Positions 35,500-47,727 of a stretch of 64,000 bases of DNA are shown piece by piece; position 1 is the first letter of the stretch; every line of letters begins with the position of its first letter. The position numbers and the translations under genes are program-made. Source of the stretch: Mycobacterium sherrisii (lineage in GTDB: Bacteria; Actinomycetota; Actinomycetes; Mycobacteriales; Mycobacteriaceae); assembly GCF_002102355.1 (NCBI RefSeq), contig NZ_LQPT01000033.1:34615-98614 (forward strand). The letters are read 5' to 3'. Below the pieces are notes generated by a model. That model saw nothing but the letters and a program-made list of their open reading frames with translations. It was not told where the DNA came from and made no database searches.

Positions 35500-36761
35500 A
35501 CGATGACGAGGTCGAGTTCCGTTGGCGAGCAGCACCTTTGACGCGGGCAATCGCCAGCTGCGCCGGCGTCGCGCTGGCCGGCGCCGTGATCGGCGCCCGC
35601 TGGGAGCTCATCGCGTTCGCGGCGCCGCTGCTCGGCGTACTGTGCTCGATCAGCTGGCAACCTCCGGTACCCCGCGTTCGCGTTCAGGGGGCACCGGAGT
35701 CGCAGCGCTGCTTCGAAGGCGAACGCGCCCGCGTCACGCTCTCGGTGGCCGGCGACGACCGGCTGGGCAGTACCGCGACGGTGCGACTCACGGTCCCCGA
35801 CGTCGACGGCATGCAGATCGAGCATCTCGAGTCGCCATCTCGATGGTCGAAAAGCGTTGCGGCAGTGGCCCAGCGTTGGGGACGATACTTCATTGCGGCG
35901 CGGGTCGACGTGGTCGCGCGCGGTGGCCTGCTCGCGGGGACGGCGGTCGTCGACGCCGCCGACGTCATCGTGTTTCCGCTTACGCCCCCGCAGTCGACGC
36001 CGATACCGCGGACCCCGCTGCTCGACCGGTTGGGCGCCCACCTCACCGCGCATGTCGGGCCCGGTGTCGAGTACGCCGACATCCGCCCGTACGTTCCGGG
36101 TGATCAGTTGCGCGCCGTGAACTGGCCGGTTAGCGCCCGGCGCCGGCAGTTACACGTGACAGAGCGGTTGACCGACCGCGCCGCCGACGTGGTGGTGCTG
36201 ATCGATTCCTACCGGCAGCCGGCGGGCCCGGCGACCGCAGCGACCCAGCGAGCCGTGCGGGGCGCAGCGCAGGTAGTGCAGACCGCGCTGCGCTACAGCG
36301 ACCGGGCCGGCATCGTTGCGCTCGGCGGCAATCGGCCGCGCTGGCTCGGCGCCGACATCGGACAGCGCCAGTTCTATCGGGTGCTCGACACCGTACTGGG
36401 CGCGGGGGACCGATTCGAAAACACCACCGGCACGTTGGCGCCCCGCGCGGCGGTGCCTGCCGGGGCGATCGTCATCGCCTTTTCCACCCTGCTCGACACC
36501 GAATTCGCCCTGGCCCTGATCGATTTGCGCAAGCGCGGCCATGTCGTGGTCGCTGTCGACATCCTGGATCGTTCGCCGTTTGAACACGAGCAGGACCCGC
36601 TGGTGGATCGGCTGTGGGCGTTGCAGCGCTCGGCCATGTATCGCGACATGGCGTCCATCGGTGTCGACATCGTGTCCTGGCAGGACGATCAGGCGCTGGA
36701 GCAGTCGATGAGCGTGTTGCCGGACCATCGCCGCCGCGTGCGGGAACGGTTGCGGCGGTAG
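35496..36761 (+). CDS. DUF58/VWA-like protein, Rv3163c-like
   Basis: A 421-residue protein. Two hydrophobic segments lie near 17-50, and the DUF58 core carries the motif ADIRPYVPGDQLRAVNWPVSA followed by a VWA-like fold with VVVLIDSYRQ, a MIDAS-like DxS. It partners MoxR ATPases. The ATG overlaps the moxR3 stop (ATGA). M. tuberculosis Rv3163c has a predicted secreted/membrane annotation at the same place. Confidence 0.85.
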
Positions 36762-36763
36762 CG

Positions 36764-37213
36764 ATGCCAACGTTCACACGTATCGGTCTGCACGTCCTCT
36801 CGGTCGCGTTCGGCCTACTGATGGTGGGATTGGCCGCGGCGGATGCAAACGGTCCGGCGCGCGGGATCGCGATCGCCGCGGCGGCGGCGGCGGGTGTCGC
36901 AATGGCCTTTCGGCCGGCGGCGACGCTCGCCGTGGCGGGGTCGGTGCTGACGATCCTGCTGTCCGAACCGCCATATGAGGTGGTCGGGCTCTCGGGGCTA
37001 TGTGCGGCCGGGTATCTGGTCTGCCGCCACGCGGCCGGGACGCCGGGCGCGGTCGTGATGGCCAGCTGGCCGACAGTCGTTGGTGCCGTGGGGTTTACCG
37101 GCGCGGGGATGGTCGCGATGTTTTTCCCGCTGCAGCTGCCCTGGGTGCCGCTGGCGGCCCCGCTGGTGGCGCTGGCGATCTATCTGCTCGCCGCCCGGCC
37201 GTTTCTCGGTTGA
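36764..37213 (+). CDS. integral membrane protein, Rv3162c-like
   Basis: A 149-residue protein that is almost wholly hydrophobic, with four or five membrane segments and no soluble domain. It starts 2 bases after the DUF58 gene and is the last gene of the moxR3 operon. Its stop is 4 bases from the nuoN stop (convergent). Function unknown. Confidence 0.78.
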   Translation: MPTFTRIGLHVLSVAFGLLMVGLAAADANGPARGIAIAAAAAAGVAMAFRPAATLAVAGSVLTILLSEPPYEVVGLSGLCAAGYLVCRHAAGTPGAVVMASWPTVVGAVGFTGAGMVAMFFPLQLPWVPLAAPLVALAIYLLAARPFLG

Positions 37214-37217
37214 CGGC

Positions 37218-38816
37218 TCACTGTAATAACTGCGCGGCGTGGTCGGCGAGGTCGAGCAGCGGCTGCGGGAAGATACCCAAAACCACGGTGATCGCGGCGC
37301 ACAATGCGATCGCGATCTTGCTCAGGATCCCGGGTGCGACGACGTGGGGGGTATCGTCGGTCGGTTCGGTGAAGAACATCAGCACGATCACCCGGACGTA
37401 GAAGTACGCGGCGACCCCGCTGGCGATCACACCGATGATCACCAGCGGCACGGCGCCGCCCTGGGCGGCGGCCTTGAACACTGTTAGCTTGCTGATGAAT
37501 CCACTGGTCAGCGGGATGCCGGCGAACGCGAGCAGGAACATCGAAAGCATCACGCCGACAATGGGAGACCGTTGTCCCAAGCCCGCCCAATGCGACAGTC
37601 TGGCGTCTTCGACGCCGTCGGAGTTGCGAACCAGGCCGACGATGGCGAACGCGCCGACGGTGCTGAAGCTGTAGGCGACCAGATAAAACAGGGTCGCGGC
37701 GAGACCGGCATGGTTGTCGGCAATCACGCCGGTGAGGATGAAGCCGACATGGGCGACCGACGAGTAGGCGAGCATCCGCTTGACGTCGACCTGGTTCACC
37801 GCGGTGACCGTGCCGACCGCCATGGTCAGGATCGAAATCGCCCACAGCACCGGCCGCCACTGTTCGTGCAGCGGTGGCAGCGCGACATACACCACCCGCA
37901 GCAACGCGCCGAACGCCGCGACCTTGGTGGCCGCCGCCATGAAGCCGGTGATCGGCGTGGGTGCGCCCTGATACACGTCGGGAATCCACGAATGGAACGG
38001 CACCGCACCGACTTTGAACAACAGGCCGACCGACAGCAGGGCCACCCCGACCAGCGCCATCGAGCTATCCGCGTGCGCCGCGAAGGCGTCACGGATACCG
38101 GTGAGCAGCAGGGTGCCCGTCGCGCCGTAGATCAATGCCACGCCGTAGAGGAAGAACGCCGACGAAAAGGCACCCAGCAGGAAGTACTTCATCGCCGCTT
38201 CCTGCGAGAGCAACCGGCGGTGCCGTGCCAGCCCGCACATCAGATACAACGGTAGCGACAACACCTCCAGCGCGACGAACATCGTCAACAGGTCATTGGC
38301 CGCGGGGAAGACCATCATGCCGCCGACCGACAGCATCAACAGCGGGAAGAGCTCCGTCTGGGAGGCTCCGGCCCGCTCGGCCTCGCGTTCGGCGTCGCTG
38401 CCCGGGACCGCGGATGCCTGGGGGGTGAACGAATCCAGCCCCGACGCGTGCCCGGACACCCCCGTCGCGACCGCGACCTTGGTGGCGGTCTGGGCGATGT
38501 TGCTGCGCTCGGCAATCAAGATGACGGCCATCACCGACACCAGCACGACCGTGCCTTGCAGATACAGCGTCGTCCGGTCGATGGCGACCGCACCCAGCAC
38601 CGCGCTGCGACCCGACGCCGGCAGGGAACGGCTGACCACGATGTCGGCGACGAGCGCCGCGATCAGGCCACCGAGAGCCAGCCCGACCTGGGCGGCGTAT
38701 CGAGAGTTCCTGGGTAGGAACGCTTCAGCGAGCACACCGATCACGGCGATGCCGAAGACGATGAGCATCGGGCACAGCAGGAAGTATTCGACGCTGGGGG
38801 TGGGCAGGGTCATCAT
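37218..38816 (-). CDS. nuoN: NADH-quinone oxidoreductase subunit N
   Basis: A 532-residue antiporter-like subunit of complex I with about 14 membrane helices. The broken helices carry the proton-channel motifs, e.g. KVGAVPFHSWIPDVYQGAP and the AVNQVDVKRMLAYSSVAHVG segment. It forms part of the proton-pumping membrane arm with NuoM and NuoL. A Pro/Ser-rich loop of about 40 residues near 120-155 is typical of mycobacterial NuoN. It is the last gene of the operon, and its ATG overlaps the nuoM stop (ATGA). Confidence 0.95.
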   Translation of the reverse strand: MMTLPTPSVEYFLLCPMLIVFGIAVIGVLAEAFLPRNSRYAAQVGLALGGLIAALVADIVVSRSLPASGRSAVLGAVAIDRTTLYLQGTVVLVSVMAVILIAERSNIAQTATKVAVATGVSGHASGLDSFTPQASAVPGSDAEREAERAGASQTELFPLLMLSVGGMMVFPAANDLLTMFVALEVLSLPLYLMCGLARHRRLLSQEAAMKYFLLGAFSSAFFLYGVALIYGATGTLLLTGIRDAFAAHADSSMALVGVALLSVGLLFKVGAVPFHSWIPDVYQGAPTPITGFMAAATKVAAFGALLRVVYVALPPLHEQWRPVLWAISILTMAVGTVTAVNQVDVKRMLAYSSVAHVGFILTGVIADNHAGLAATLFYLVAYSFSTVGAFAIVGLVRNSDGVEDARLSHWAGLGQRSPIVGVMLSMFLLAFAGIPLTSGFISKLTVFKAAAQGGAVPLVIIGVIASGVAAYFYVRVIVLMFFTEPTDDTPHVVAPGILSKIAIALCAAITVVLGIFPQPLLDLADHAAQLLQ

Positions 38817-40390
38817 CGCGGTCCTTCGCCTGTACCGGGGGTCGCCCCCAAAACCGGACGCGGCACGCTCGGTGCGGGATCGTGCTGGCCGATGGTGATC
38901 ATGGTGTGCTCCACGGCGGGGTTGATGATGTCAAGCACCGGTTTGGGGTAAACGCCGAGGATGAACAGCAGCGCCATCAGCGGGGCGACGACGATCAGCT
39001 CCCGCGGCCGCAGATCGCCGATCCGGTCGTTGCCCTCGGCCACCGGCCCGGTCATGACGCGCTGGTAGAGCCACAGCATGTAGATGGCGGCCAAGACCAG
39101 CGCGGTGACGCCGAAGGCCCCGGCCAGCCAGTACCGGTTGAAAGTGCCGAGCAGAACCAGGAATTCGCTGACGAACGGTGCCAGGCCGGGCAGTGACAGC
39201 GTCGCCATCGCGGAAACCAGGAAGGTGCCGGCCAGGATCGGCGCGACCTTCTGCACACCGCCATAGTCCGCGATCAACCGGCTGCCGCGCCGTGTCACCA
39301 GGAATCCAGCGATCAGGAACACCGCGGCCGTGGACAGGCCGTGGTTGAGCATGTACAGCGTGGAGCCGCTCTGCCCTTGGCTCGTCATCACGAAGATCCC
39401 CGCGATGATGAACCCGAAGTGAGAGATCGAGGTGTAGGCGATCAGCCGCATCATGTCGGTCTGACCGATTGCGACGATCGCACCGTAGATCACCCCGATG
39501 ATGGCCAGCGTCACGATCAGCGGCCGGAAATACGTTGAGGCGTCGGGGAACAGCTGCAGGCAGTAGCGCAGCATGCCGAAGGTGCCGACCTTGTCCATCA
39601 CCGCCGTGATCAGCACCGCGGTGGCCGGGGTGGCCTCAACGCAGGCGTCGGGAAGCCAGCGGTGGAAGGGCCACAGCGGGGCCTTGATAGCGAACGCGAA
39701 CATGAAGCCCAAGAACAGCGCCTTGAACACCGCGGGGTCCACCCCGGCGAAGCGGCCCGAGGAAATGCCGGTCACGATCTCGCGGAAGTCGAAGGTGCCC
39801 CCACCATGCTGCTCGGTCACCACATACAGGCCGATCACCGCGGCCAGCATGATCAGGCCTCCGAACAGGTTGTACAGCAAGAACTTCACCGCGGCACGCG
39901 AGCGGCCCGTGCCCTTGCCGAAGCCGCCGATCAGGAAGTACATCGGGATCAGCATGGCTTCGAAGAACACGTAGAACAGCAGCACGTCGAGGGCGATCAC
40001 CGAGATCAGCACCATCGACTCGATCGCGAGCGTCAGCGCGACGTACGCGTGCACGCCGCGGGTGCGCTCTCCTCCGTCATTCCAGCCCGCCACCAGCAGC
40101 AGCGGAATCAGGATGGCGGTCAGCAGCACCAGCACCACCGCGATGCCGTCCACGCCGAGGTTGTAGCCGGCGCCGAAAGACGGTATCCAGGGATGCTTTT
40201 CGAGGAATTGGTAGGGGGCGCCGCCGGTCTTGAACCCGAGCGCGACGACGATGGCCACCCCCAACGTCGCGACGCTGACCACCACGCCGGTCCATTTCGC
40301 CAGTTGCCGCATCCCCGGCGGCATCAGGATGATCAGCACCGAACCGACCAGCGGGACCAGCCACAGAACGCTCAGCCACGGAACGTTCAC
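38813..40390 (-). CDS. nuoM: NADH-quinone oxidoreductase subunit M
   Basis: A 525-residue proton-pumping subunit. Characteristic motifs are the Glu-bearing [34 protein letters not shown] and [17 protein letters not shown]. About 14 membrane helices. The GTG at 40390 overlaps the nuoL stop (GTGA); a longer frame to 40939 would run into nuoL and is rejected. Confidence 0.95.
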   Translation of the reverse strand: MNVPWLSVLWLVPLVGSVLIILMPPGMRQLAKWTGVVVSVATLGVAIVVALGFKTGGAPYQFLEKHPWIPSFGAGYNLGVDGIAVVLVLLTAILIPLLLVAGWNDGGERTRGVHAYVALTLAIESMVLISVIALDVLLFYVFFEAMLIPMYFLIGGFGKGTGRSRAAVKFLLYNLFGGLIMLAAVIGLYVVTEQHGGGTFDFREIVTGISSGRFAGVDPAVFKALFLGFMFAFAIKAPLWPFHRWLPDACVEATPATAVLITAVMDKVGTFGMLRYCLQLFPDASTYFRPLIVTLAIIGVIYGAIVAIGQTDMMRLIAYTSISHFGFIIAGIFVMTSQGQSGSTLYMLNHGLSTAAVFLIAGFLVTRRGSRLIADYGGVQKVAPILAGTFLVSAMATLSLPGLAPFVSEFLVLLGTFNRYWLAGAFGVTALVLAAIYMLWLYQRVMTGPVAEGNDRIGDLRPRELIVVAPLMALLFILGVYPKPVLDIINPAVEHTMITIGQHDPAPSVPRPVLGATPGTGEGPR

Positions 40391-42282
40391 CACAGTTGCA
40401 CCGCCAGGATCAGCGCGACCAGCAGGGTGGCGCCCGCCAACATCGAAAGCGCGTAGGAGCGGGCGAATCCGGTTTGTAGCCCGCGCAGGCGGTTCGAGGT
40501 CCGACCGACCAGCGCGGCCAGGGCGTTGACCGAACCGTCCACGCCGGCGTTGTCGACCTCGACCAGCGCCTCGGTCAGCTGCGCGCCAGGGCGCATGAAC
40601 ACCTCCTCGTTGAAGGCATCGCCGTAGAGGTCTCTGCGTGCGGCGGTGGTAAGTGCCGACACCTGGACGGGTGCGACTCTGGGGATGTCGGCTCGGCCGT
40701 ACTTCTGGTAGGCGACCAGGATTCCGACCGCGACGACCCCCAACGCCAGTGTGGTGCTGATCCAGGCGGGCAGCGCGTGCGTGCTTTCCTGGTGCGCCCC
40801 GACGACCGGCTCCAACCAGTGCGGCAGGGTGCCGCCGATGGCGAACAGGCCGCCGGAAAGCACCGAGCCGAAGGCGAGCAGGATCATCGGTCCGGTCATC
40901 AACGCCGGCGCCTCGTGCGGGTGACTGCCGGGCGCCCAACGTTTTTCGCCGAAGAATGTCATCAACATCACCCGCGTCATGTAGAACGCGGTGACACCGG
41001 CCCCCAGCAGTGCCGCCCCGCCCAGTGTGTAGCCACGGGCGCCGCCGTCGGCCAGGGCCGCCTCGATGATGGCGTCCTTGGAGTAAAAGCCGGCGAACGG
41101 CGGCACGCCGATGATCGCGAGGTATCCCAGCCCGAAGGTGATGAAGGTGATCGGCAGGGCCGCGCGCAGGCCACCGTAGCGGCGCATGTCCTGTTCTTCG
41201 TGCATTGCGTGGATGATCGAGCCCGAGCCCAAGAACAGCCCGGCCTTGAAGAAGCCGTGGGTGAGCAGGTGCATGATCGCGAACGCGTAGCCGGCCGGAC
41301 CGAGGCCGGCGGCCAGCACCATGTAGCCGATTTGGCTCATCGTCGACGCGGCCAGCGCGCGTTTGATGTCGTCCTTGGCGCAGCCGATGAATGCTCCGAA
41401 CAGCAGCGTGACGGCACCGACCAGCACCACGCCCAGCTGCGCGCCGGGAGCCAGGTTGTACAGCGGGTTGGACCGCACGATCAGGTACACACCGGCGGTC
41501 ACCATGGTGGCGGCGTGGATCAGCGCGGACACCGGCGTCGGGCCTTCCATCGCGTCACCCAGCCAGGCTTGCAGTGGAACCTGCGCGGACTTGGCGCAGG
41601 CGCCGAGCAGCAGCAGCAGGCCCATGGCCGTCAGGACGCCTGTCTTGCCCGGGCCTGCCGCGGCCGCGCCGGCGAAAACACCGGCGTACGAAAGGGTTCC
41701 GAACGTGCTGAACATCAGGAACATGCCGACGGCCAGACCGGCGTCGCCGACCCGGTTCATCACGAACGCTTTCTTGGCGGCGGTGGCTGCCGACGGCTTG
41801 TGGTACCAGAAACCGATCAGTAGGTACGATGCCAGGCCGACGCCTTCCCAGCCGACGTAGAGCACCAGGTAGTTGTCGGCGACGACCAGGAGCAGCATCG
41901 AAGCCAAGAACAGGTTGAGATATCCGAAAAACCTTCTGCGGTCTGGATCTTCGGCCATGTAGGCGACCGAGTAGATGTGGATCAGCGATCCCACGCCGGA
42001 GGTCAGCAGCACGAAACAGATTGACAGCTGGTCGATCTGCAACCCCAGGTCGACCTGAAAGTCGTTGACCGGGACCCAGGTGAACACTTTCTGGTGGATG
42101 GCGCGGTGCTCACTGTCGCGGCTGAGCAAGTCCGACAACAGCGTCGCGCCGATTCCGAACGATCCCAGCGCGGCGAGGACGCCCAGCCAATGTCCCCACG
42201 TGTCGGTGCGTCTGCCGCCGAACAGCAGGATTGCGGCACCGGCCAGCGGTAATGCGACCAACAGCCAGGTGTATTGAGTCAT
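40387..42282 (-). CDS. nuoL: NADH-quinone oxidoreductase subunit L
   Basis: A 631-residue subunit at the tip of the membrane arm. It has the motifs [35 protein letters not shown] and [18 protein letters not shown], plus the long C-terminal transverse helix region that ties the antiporter subunits together. The ATG at 42282 follows the nuoK stop by 10 bases; the 42342 start would overlap nuoK. Confidence 0.95.
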   Translation of the reverse strand: MTQYTWLLVALPLAGAAILLFGGRRTDTWGHWLGVLAALGSFGIGATLLSDLLSRDSEHRAIHQKVFTWVPVNDFQVDLGLQIDQLSICFVLLTSGVGSLIHIYSVAYMAEDPDRRRFFGYLNLFLASMLLLVVADNYLVLYVGWEGVGLASYLLIGFWYHKPSAATAAKKAFVMNRVGDAGLAVGMFLMFSTFGTLSYAGVFAGAAAAGPGKTGVLTAMGLLLLLGACAKSAQVPLQAWLGDAMEGPTPVSALIHAATMVTAGVYLIVRSNPLYNLAPGAQLGVVLVGAVTLLFGAFIGCAKDDIKRALAASTMSQIGYMVLAAGLGPAGYAFAIMHLLTHGFFKAGLFLGSGSIIHAMHEEQDMRRYGGLRAALPITFITFGLGYLAIIGVPPFAGFYSKDAIIEAALADGGARGYTLGGAALLGAGVTAFYMTRVMLMTFFGEKRWAPGSHPHEAPALMTGPMILLAFGSVLSGGLFAIGGTLPHWLEPVVGAHQESTHALPAWISTTLALGVVAVGILVAYQKYGRADIPRVAPVQVSALTTAARRDLYGDAFNEEVFMRPGAQLTEALVEVDNAGVDGSVNALAALVGRTSNRLRGLQTGFARSYALSMLAGATLLVALILAVQLW

Positions 42283-42292
42283 CTTGGCGTTC

Positions 42293-42592
42293 TTAGCCTT
42301 TGAGGAGGTTGGCGTCGTCGACCGACGCGGATTTGCGGGCACGGAAAATCGTCATGATGATGGCCAGGCCGATGACGACCTCGCACGCGGCCACCACCAT
42401 CGTGAAGAACGCGATCATCTGCCCGTCCAGGTGGCCGTGCAGGCGGGCGAACGTGACGAACGCCAGGTTGACGGCGTTGAGCATCAGCTCGACGCACATG
42501 AACATCACGATGGCGTTGCGCCGCAACAGCACACCGGCGGCTCCGATGGTGAACAACAGTGCCGAGAGGTACAGATAGTTGGCCGGGTTCAT
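42293..42592 (-). CDS. nuoK: NADH-quinone oxidoreductase subunit K
   Basis: A 99-residue subunit with three membrane helices. Two conserved membrane Glu residues are visible: Glu35 in [12 protein letters not shown] and Glu71 in [10 protein letters not shown], both needed for proton transfer in studied enzymes. The length equals that of M. tuberculosis NuoK. The ATG overlaps the nuoJ stop by 4 bases. Confidence 0.95.
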   Translation of the reverse strand: MNPANYLYLSALLFTIGAAGVLLRRNAIVMFMCVELMLNAVNLAFVTFARLHGHLDGQMIAFFTMVVAACEVVIGLAIIMTIFRARKSASVDDANLLKG

Positions 42593-43383
42593 GAGGCACC
42601 GCCTTTGAGCGCTTGCGGGGTTGTTGTGCCGTCCGCGGCGCGAGCGCGCAGCAGGCTCGACACCGACTCCTGCGAGTACGAGCCGTCGGGCAACAACGCG
42701 GCCACGTCGACGGCGTTGCGGCGTGCATAGACCCCCGGATTGGGCAACGGGGTGGGGCGCCCACCGGAGCGGAACCGCTCCTCGGACAGTTCGCGCTGGG
42801 TCTTGCGGCGTTCGAAACGTTCGCGGTGGGCGAGCACCATGGCCCCGACCGCCGCGGTGATCAGCAACGCGCTGGTCAACTCGAACGCCCACAGGTAGCG
42901 CGAAAAGATCAGCGCCGCCAGGCCTTCGACGTTGCCGTTGGCGTTGGCGGTGGTCAGCCCGACGAAGCCGCCCGTGGCGATGTTCCCGATGGCCGCGACC
43001 AGCAAGACGCCGAACCCGATGCCGGTGATCACCGCGGCGACACGCTGTCCACGCAGCGTTTCCCTCAGTGATTCCGCGGAGTCCACGCCGATCAGCATCA
43101 ACACGAACAGGAACAGCATCATCACCGCGCCGGTGTAGACCACCACTTGGACCACACCGAGAAACAGCGCGTCCTGAATCATGTAGAAGACGGCGAGGAT
43201 GATCATGGTCATCGCCAGGAACATCGCCGAATACACGGCGTTGACGGACATCACCACCCCGATCGCGCCGATCAGCGCCAGGGCGCCCAGTAGCCAGAAC
43301 GCGACCGCTTCGCCGGTCGAGGTGCGAACGATGGTGTCACTCGCCAGCGCGGTGGCCAGCACCTGCCCGGTCACAGCGGTCAC
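42589..43383 (-). CDS. nuoJ: NADH-quinone oxidoreductase subunit J
   Basis: A 264-residue subunit. Five membrane helices occupy residues 25-190, including the conserved [20 protein letters not shown] in the helix that bulges during turnover. The last 70 residues form a hydrophilic Arg/Ser-rich extension typical of actinobacterial NuoJ. The start is GTG at 43383 with a GTGA overlap of the nuoI stop. Confidence 0.95.
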   Translation of the reverse strand: MTAVTGQVLATALASDTIVRTSTGEAVAFWLLGALALIGAIGVVMSVNAVYSAMFLAMTMIILAVFYMIQDALFLGVVQVVVYTGAVMMLFLFVLMLIGVDSAESLRETLRGQRVAAVITGIGFGVLLVAAIGNIATGGFVGLTTANANGNVEGLAALIFSRYLWAFELTSALLITAAVGAMVLAHRERFERRKTQRELSEERFRSGGRPTPLPNPGVYARRNAVDVAALLPDGSYSQESVSSLLRARAADGTTTPQALKGGAS

Positions 43384-43937
43384 CTGGGCTCTCCTGCCGC
43401 ATCTTTGGCGTGGGTCTGCGATCTCAAGCCGTGTGCGGTGACGTTGCCGAGGTAGTAGTCCTTGTCGGTGGCGCCCTCGGTCCTCGGATGTGGCGGCGCG
43501 AGCATGTCTTGCAGCAGCGGTGCCAGCAATCGGTCCTTCTCGTAGATCAGGTCGGCGCGGTTGTCGTCGGCCATTTCATAGTCGTTGGTCATCGTCAGGG
43601 CGCGGGTCGGGCACGCCTCGATGCACAGGCCGCATCCGATGCACCGCAAATAGTTGATCTGATAGACCCGGCCGTAGCGCTCGCCCGGCGAATAACGCGC
43701 CTCTTCGGTGTTGTCGGCGCCCTCGACGTAGATGGCATCGGCCGGGCAGGCCCACGCACACAGTTCGCAGCCGATGCACTTCTCCAGGCCGTCGGGGTAA
43801 CGGTTGAGTTGATGACGGCCGTGATAACGCGGGGCGACCGGGCCGGGCTTCTCCGGATATTCCTCGGTCACAGTCTTTTTGAACATCGCCGCGAACGTCA
43901 CGCCGAATCCGGCCACGGCGTCCAGGAATTTAGCCAT
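43380..43937 (-). CDS. nuoI: NADH-quinone oxidoreductase subunit I
   Basis: A 185-residue peripheral-arm subunit with two [4Fe-4S] clusters (N6a, N6b): [12 protein letters not shown] and [12 protein letters not shown]. It passes electrons to NuoB. M. tuberculosis NuoI is annotated as 211 residues; the ATG at 43937 was chosen because AAGGAG lies 8 bases upstream. Its first codons overlap the nuoH stop by 8 bases. Confidence 0.95.
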   Translation of the reverse strand: MAKFLDAVAGFGVTFAAMFKKTVTEEYPEKPGPVAPRYHGRHQLNRYPDGLEKCIGCELCAWACPADAIYVEGADNTEEARYSPGERYGRVYQINYLRCIGCGLCIEACPTRALTMTNDYEMADDNRADLIYEKDRLLAPLLQDMLAPPHPRTEGATDKDYYLGNVTAHGLRSQTHAKDAAGEPR

Positions 43938-45204
43938 GCGCGTTCTCCTTGCTCGCACTGACCGAGGACGTCAAGACCTTGCCCGGCAGGGGCGGTGTCG
44001 GGAACGCCGGTGGCGGCGGCAGTGCGTCGCGGTGCTTACGTAGCTCACGTTTCAGGGCGCGCTCGCCGGGTGCCTTGAAGGGCTTGCTGAGCAACGAGAT
44101 CAGGACGACGGCGACAACGATGCTGGAGAGCACGAGCAGCGGGGTCCAGTGCGGGTATCCCTGGTTGCGCAGCGAGCGGATGATGCCGGCGATCAACACC
44201 CAGACCAGCGAGACGGGGATCAGCAACTTCCAGCCCAGGCCCATGAATTGGTCGTAGCGCAACCGCGGCAGCGAGGCCCGCAGCCACATGTAGATGAACA
44301 AAAACGTCCACATCTTGGCGGTGAACCAGATCAGCGGCCACCAACCGGTATTGGCGCCATCCCACAGGTTGAGCGGCCAGGGCGCATGCCAGCCGCCGAA
44401 AAACAGGACGGTGGCCAACGAGGAGACCGTCATCATGTTGACGTATTCGGCGAGCATGAACATCGCGAACTTCAGCGACGAGTACTCGGTGTGAAATCCG
44501 GCTACCAGTTCGCCTTCGGCCTCGGGCAAATCGAAAGGGGCACGGTTGGTTTCACCGACCATCGAGATGAGATAGATGATGAACGACGGCAGCAGCAGGA
44601 ACACATACCAGACACTGCCCTCCTGCGCCTTGACGATGCCCGACGTCGACATCGTGCCGGCGAACAGGAAGACGGCCGCGAACGACAACCCCATCGCGAC
44701 CTCATACGAGATGACCTGGGCGGTGGAACGCACCCCACCCAACAGTGGATAGGTCGATCCCGACGCCCAGCCGCCCAGCACGATGCCGTACACCCCGATC
44801 GCCGACAGCCCCAGGATGAACAGCACCGCGACCGGCAGGTCGGTCAGCTGCAGCGGGGTGCGATGACCGAACACCGACACCTCGGGACCGAACGGGATGA
44901 ACGCGAACGCGGTGAAGGCCGGGATGACCGAAAAGACCGGCGCGGCAAAGTAAACGAACTTGTCGACGCCACCCGGGGTGATGCTTTCCTTCAGGGCCAG
45001 CTTGATCCCGTCGGCCAGGCTTTGCAGCACCCCCCACGGCCCCGCCCGGTTCGGGCCCGGCCGCCGCTGCATCCAGCCGAGGATCTTGCGCTCGAGCAGG
45101 ATGGCGACCAGTACGTTGAGCATCAGGAACACGAAGATGGCAAGCGATTTACCGAGCACCAGCCACCAGGTGTCGTGACCGAAGCCGGTCAAGGTGGAAG
45201 TCAT
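43930..45204 (-). CDS. nuoH: NADH-quinone oxidoreductase subunit H
   Basis: A 424-residue subunit with eight membrane helices that forms the quinone chamber. Conserved elements are [19 protein letters not shown] near residue 42, [19 protein letters not shown] (acidic quinone-site loop) and a C-terminal helix. A 40-residue Pro/Ala-rich tail is extra. Its ATG overlaps the nuoG stop (ATGA). Confidence 0.95.
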   Translation of the reverse strand: MTSTLTGFGHDTWWLVLGKSLAIFVFLMLNVLVAILLERKILGWMQRRPGPNRAGPWGVLQSLADGIKLALKESITPGGVDKFVYFAAPVFSVIPAFTAFAFIPFGPEVSVFGHRTPLQLTDLPVAVLFILGLSAIGVYGIVLGGWASGSTYPLLGGVRSTAQVISYEVAMGLSFAAVFLFAGTMSTSGIVKAQEGSVWYVFLLLPSFIIYLISMVGETNRAPFDLPEAEGELVAGFHTEYSSLKFAMFMLAEYVNMMTVSSLATVLFFGGWHAPWPLNLWDGANTGWWPLIWFTAKMWTFLFIYMWLRASLPRLRYDQFMGLGWKLLIPVSLVWVLIAGIIRSLRNQGYPHWTPLLVLSSIVVAVVLISLLSKPFKAPGERALKRELRKHRDALPPPPAFPTPPLPGKVLTSSVSASKENAHG

Positions 45205-47621
45205 TGGCCCACTCCGATCCGCACGACGCTGCCAACGGTGACGCCCAGGTCCTGCTGGACTGCCGAACCGGGTGAGTTCAGCGGCAGCCACACCACCCGG
45301 TCGGGCATGTCGGTGATGTTCAACGGCAACCTGATTGATCCGCGCGGGGTGCTCACCGTGACCATGTCACCCTCGACGGCACCGATCTCAGCGGCCGTGG
45401 CGGCGGAGAGTCGGGTCACGGGTTTGCGCGCCGTCCCGGCCAGATGAGGCTCGCCGTCCTGCAGCCGGCCGTTGTCCAGCATCAGCCGCCAGCCGCTCAG
45501 CACGGCTTCTCCCTGCCCCGGCTGCGGCGGCTGAGATGCCTGCACCGATGGGCCGGCTGCGCGTTTGCCGTCCCAGTGACCCAGGGCGGCGATCTCCTCG
45601 CGGGCCGTCGCGACGGTGGTCATGCCCAGATACACGCCCATCTCATCGGCCAGCGTGTCGAGAATCTGATGATCGGATTGCGCGGCCTGCCGGGTGACGC
45701 CGCGCAGCGCCGCCTCGAAGGGGCGGAATCGCCCCTCCCAGTTGACGAATGCCCCCGCCTTTTGCGTCGTCGGTGCGACCGGGAACACCACGTCGGCGCG
45801 TTCGGTGACCTCACTGTGCCGCAGCTCCAGGCTGACGACGAAGGCGGCGGCGTCCAGTGCGGCCCGCACCGCGTCGGGATCGGCGAAGTCGCCGGGCTCG
45901 ATGCCGCCGACCAGCAGAGCGCCTAGAGTCCCGTCCGTCGCGGCGGCCAGGATTCCGTCGACGTCGCGCCCTGGCGCAGACGGCAATTCGTCGACATTCC
46001 ACACCGCGGCCACCTGTGCGCGGGCGGCATCGTCGGCGACGAGGCGACCGCCGGGCAGCAGCCCGGGCAGGGCCCCGGCCTCCAGCGCGCCACGCTCCCC
46101 GGCCCGCCGCGGCACCCAGGCCAGTCGGGCACCGGTGGCATCGGCCAGTCGCGCGGCCGCGGACAGCCCGCCGGGCACCGTGGCCAGCCGCTCGCCGACC
46201 ATGATGACCGCCCCTGGCGTCGACAACAGGTCGCCGACCTCGCCGGTGGCCAGCCCGTCCAACGCCGACGGCTCGGCGCCCGGAGCGGTTTGCAGCAACC
46301 GGCCCGACATCTTCGTCAGCGCGCGAGTGGCGAAGGGGGCGATCGCGTAGATCGGCACACCGCGCTTGCGGGCGGCCTTGCGTAGCCGCAGGAACACGAT
46401 CGGAGCTTCATCCTCGGGCTCGAAGCCGACCAGCAGCACCACCGGTGCCGATTCCAGGTCGGAGTAGGTGACCGCGAGCGGTCGGCCCGCGATACGCGCC
46501 GACAGAAACTCCGTCTCTTCGGCCGAGTAGGGACGAGCGCGGAAGTCGATGTCGTTGGTGTCCAACGCGATTCGCGCGAATTTGGCGTAGGAGTAGGCGT
46601 CTTCCCAAGTGGCCCGACCGCCGACGAGCACGCCGGTGCGCCCGCGGGCCGCCTCGAGCCCGCGGGTGGCGGCCACGATCGCGTGTGCCCACGACGCCGG
46701 CTGCAGCGCGCCGTCGGAGTCCCGAACCAAGGGGGTAGTGAGCACGTCGGGCTGGGTGGCGTAGCGGAACGCCCACCGGCCCTTGTCGCAGTTCCACTCC
46801 TCGTTGACCTCGGGGTCATCCCCGGCCAAGCGGCGCAGCACTTTCCCGCGGCGGTGGTCGGTGCGCTCGGCGCAACCGCCGGCGCAGTGCTCGCAGACGC
46901 TGGGGCTGGAGACGAGGTCGAACGGGCGCGCCCGGAACCGGTAGGCGGCGCCGGTGAGCGCGCCGACGGGGCAGATCTGGACCGTGTTGCCCGAGAAGTA
47001 CGAGTCGAACGGCTCGTTCGCATAAATGCCGACCTGCTGTAGCGCGCCACGCTCCTGCATGTCGATGAACGGGTCACCGGCGATCTGCTCGGAGAATCTC
47101 GTGCAGCGCGCGCACAGGATGCAGCGTTCGCGATCCAGCAGGACCTGCGAGGAGATGTTGATCGGCTTGGCGAACGTGCGCTTGACGTCTTCGAAGCGAG
47201 AATCGGTGCGGCCGTTGGACATCGCCTGGTTCTGCAGCGGGCACTCACCGCCCTTGTCGCACATCGGGCAGTCCAGCGGATGGTTGATCAGCAACAGTTC
47301 CATCACACCGTGCTGGGCCTTGTCCGCCGCTTCGGAGGTCAACTGGGTGCGCACCACCATGTCGTCGGTGCAGACGGTGGTGCACGACGCCAGTGGCTTG
47401 CGCTGGCCCTCGACCTCGACCAGGCACTGCCGGCAGGCGCCGACCGGGTCGAGCAGCGGGTGGTCGCAGAACCGCGGAATCTGGATGCCCATCAACTCGG
47501 CCGCGCGAATCACCAGCGTTCCCTTGGGCACACTGACCTCGACGCCGTCGATGGTCAGGTTGACCATGTCCGGCGGGGTCGCCTCGTCACCACCGGTCTG
47601 CGTTGTGGCCGCACTAGTCAT
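45201..47621 (-). CDS. nuoG: NADH-quinone oxidoreductase subunit G
   Basis: An 806-residue subunit, the same length as M. tuberculosis NuoG. The N-terminus holds the [2Fe-2S] site (CDHP, CRQC), the His/Cys cluster region [13 protein letters not shown] and [12 protein letters not shown], and a further cluster around CEHCAGGC. The rest is the molybdopterin-oxidoreductase-like domain without a cofactor. In M. tuberculosis NuoG also affects host macrophage apoptosis. The start is the ATG at 47621, which overlaps the stop of a MIRU-encoded mini-ORF. Confidence 0.95.
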   Translation of the reverse strand: MTSAATTQTGGDEATPPDMVNLTIDGVEVSVPKGTLVIRAAELMGIQIPRFCDHPLLDPVGACRQCLVEVEGQRKPLASCTTVCTDDMVVRTQLTSEAADKAQHGVMELLLINHPLDCPMCDKGGECPLQNQAMSNGRTDSRFEDVKRTFAKPINISSQVLLDRERCILCARCTRFSEQIAGDPFIDMQERGALQQVGIYANEPFDSYFSGNTVQICPVGALTGAAYRFRARPFDLVSSPSVCEHCAGGCAERTDHRRGKVLRRLAGDDPEVNEEWNCDKGRWAFRYATQPDVLTTPLVRDSDGALQPASWAHAIVAATRGLEAARGRTGVLVGGRATWEDAYSYAKFARIALDTNDIDFRARPYSAEETEFLSARIAGRPLAVTYSDLESAPVVLLVGFEPEDEAPIVFLRLRKAARKRGVPIYAIAPFATRALTKMSGRLLQTAPGAEPSALDGLATGEVGDLLSTPGAVIMVGERLATVPGGLSAAARLADATGARLAWVPRRAGERGALEAGALPGLLPGGRLVADDAARAQVAAVWNVDELPSAPGRDVDGILAAATDGTLGALLVGGIEPGDFADPDAVRAALDAAAFVVSLELRHSEVTERADVVFPVAPTTQKAGAFVNWEGRFRPFEAALRGVTRQAAQSDHQILDTLADEMGVYLGMTTVATAREEIAALGHWDGKRAAGPSVQASQPPQPGQGEAVLSGWRLMLDNGRLQDGEPHLAGTARKPVTRLSAATAAEIGAVEGDMVTVSTPRGSIRLPLNITDMPDRVVWLPLNSPGSAVQQDLGVTVGSVVRIGVGQ

Positions 47622-47674
47622 GAGCGCCGCTCCTCCTCATCGCTTCGCTCTGCATCGTCGTTAGCGCGGGTCAT
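47618..47674 (-). CDS. MIRU mini-ORF adjoining nuoG (18 residues)
   Basis: A mini-ORF reading [18 protein letters not shown]. Its ATG overlaps the stop of the preceding mini-ORF, and its TGA overlaps the nuoG ATG. It carries GAGGAGGAGCGGCG near its end, which can serve as the ribosome site of nuoG. It is more likely a translational coupling element than a functional peptide. Confidence 0.5.
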   Translation of the reverse strand: MTRANDDAERSDEEERRS

Positions 47675-47727
47675 GAGCGCCGCTCCTCCTCATCGCTTCG
47701 CTCTGCATCGTCGTCAGCGCGGGTCAT
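47671..47727 (-). CDS. MIRU mini-ORF adjoining nuoF (18 residues)
   Basis: A mini-ORF reading [18 protein letters not shown] that starts 9 bases after the nuoF stop codon and ends overlapping the next mini-ORF (ATGA). With its neighbour it links nuoF to nuoG translation. Confidence 0.5.
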   Translation of the reverse strand: MTRADDDAERSDEEERRS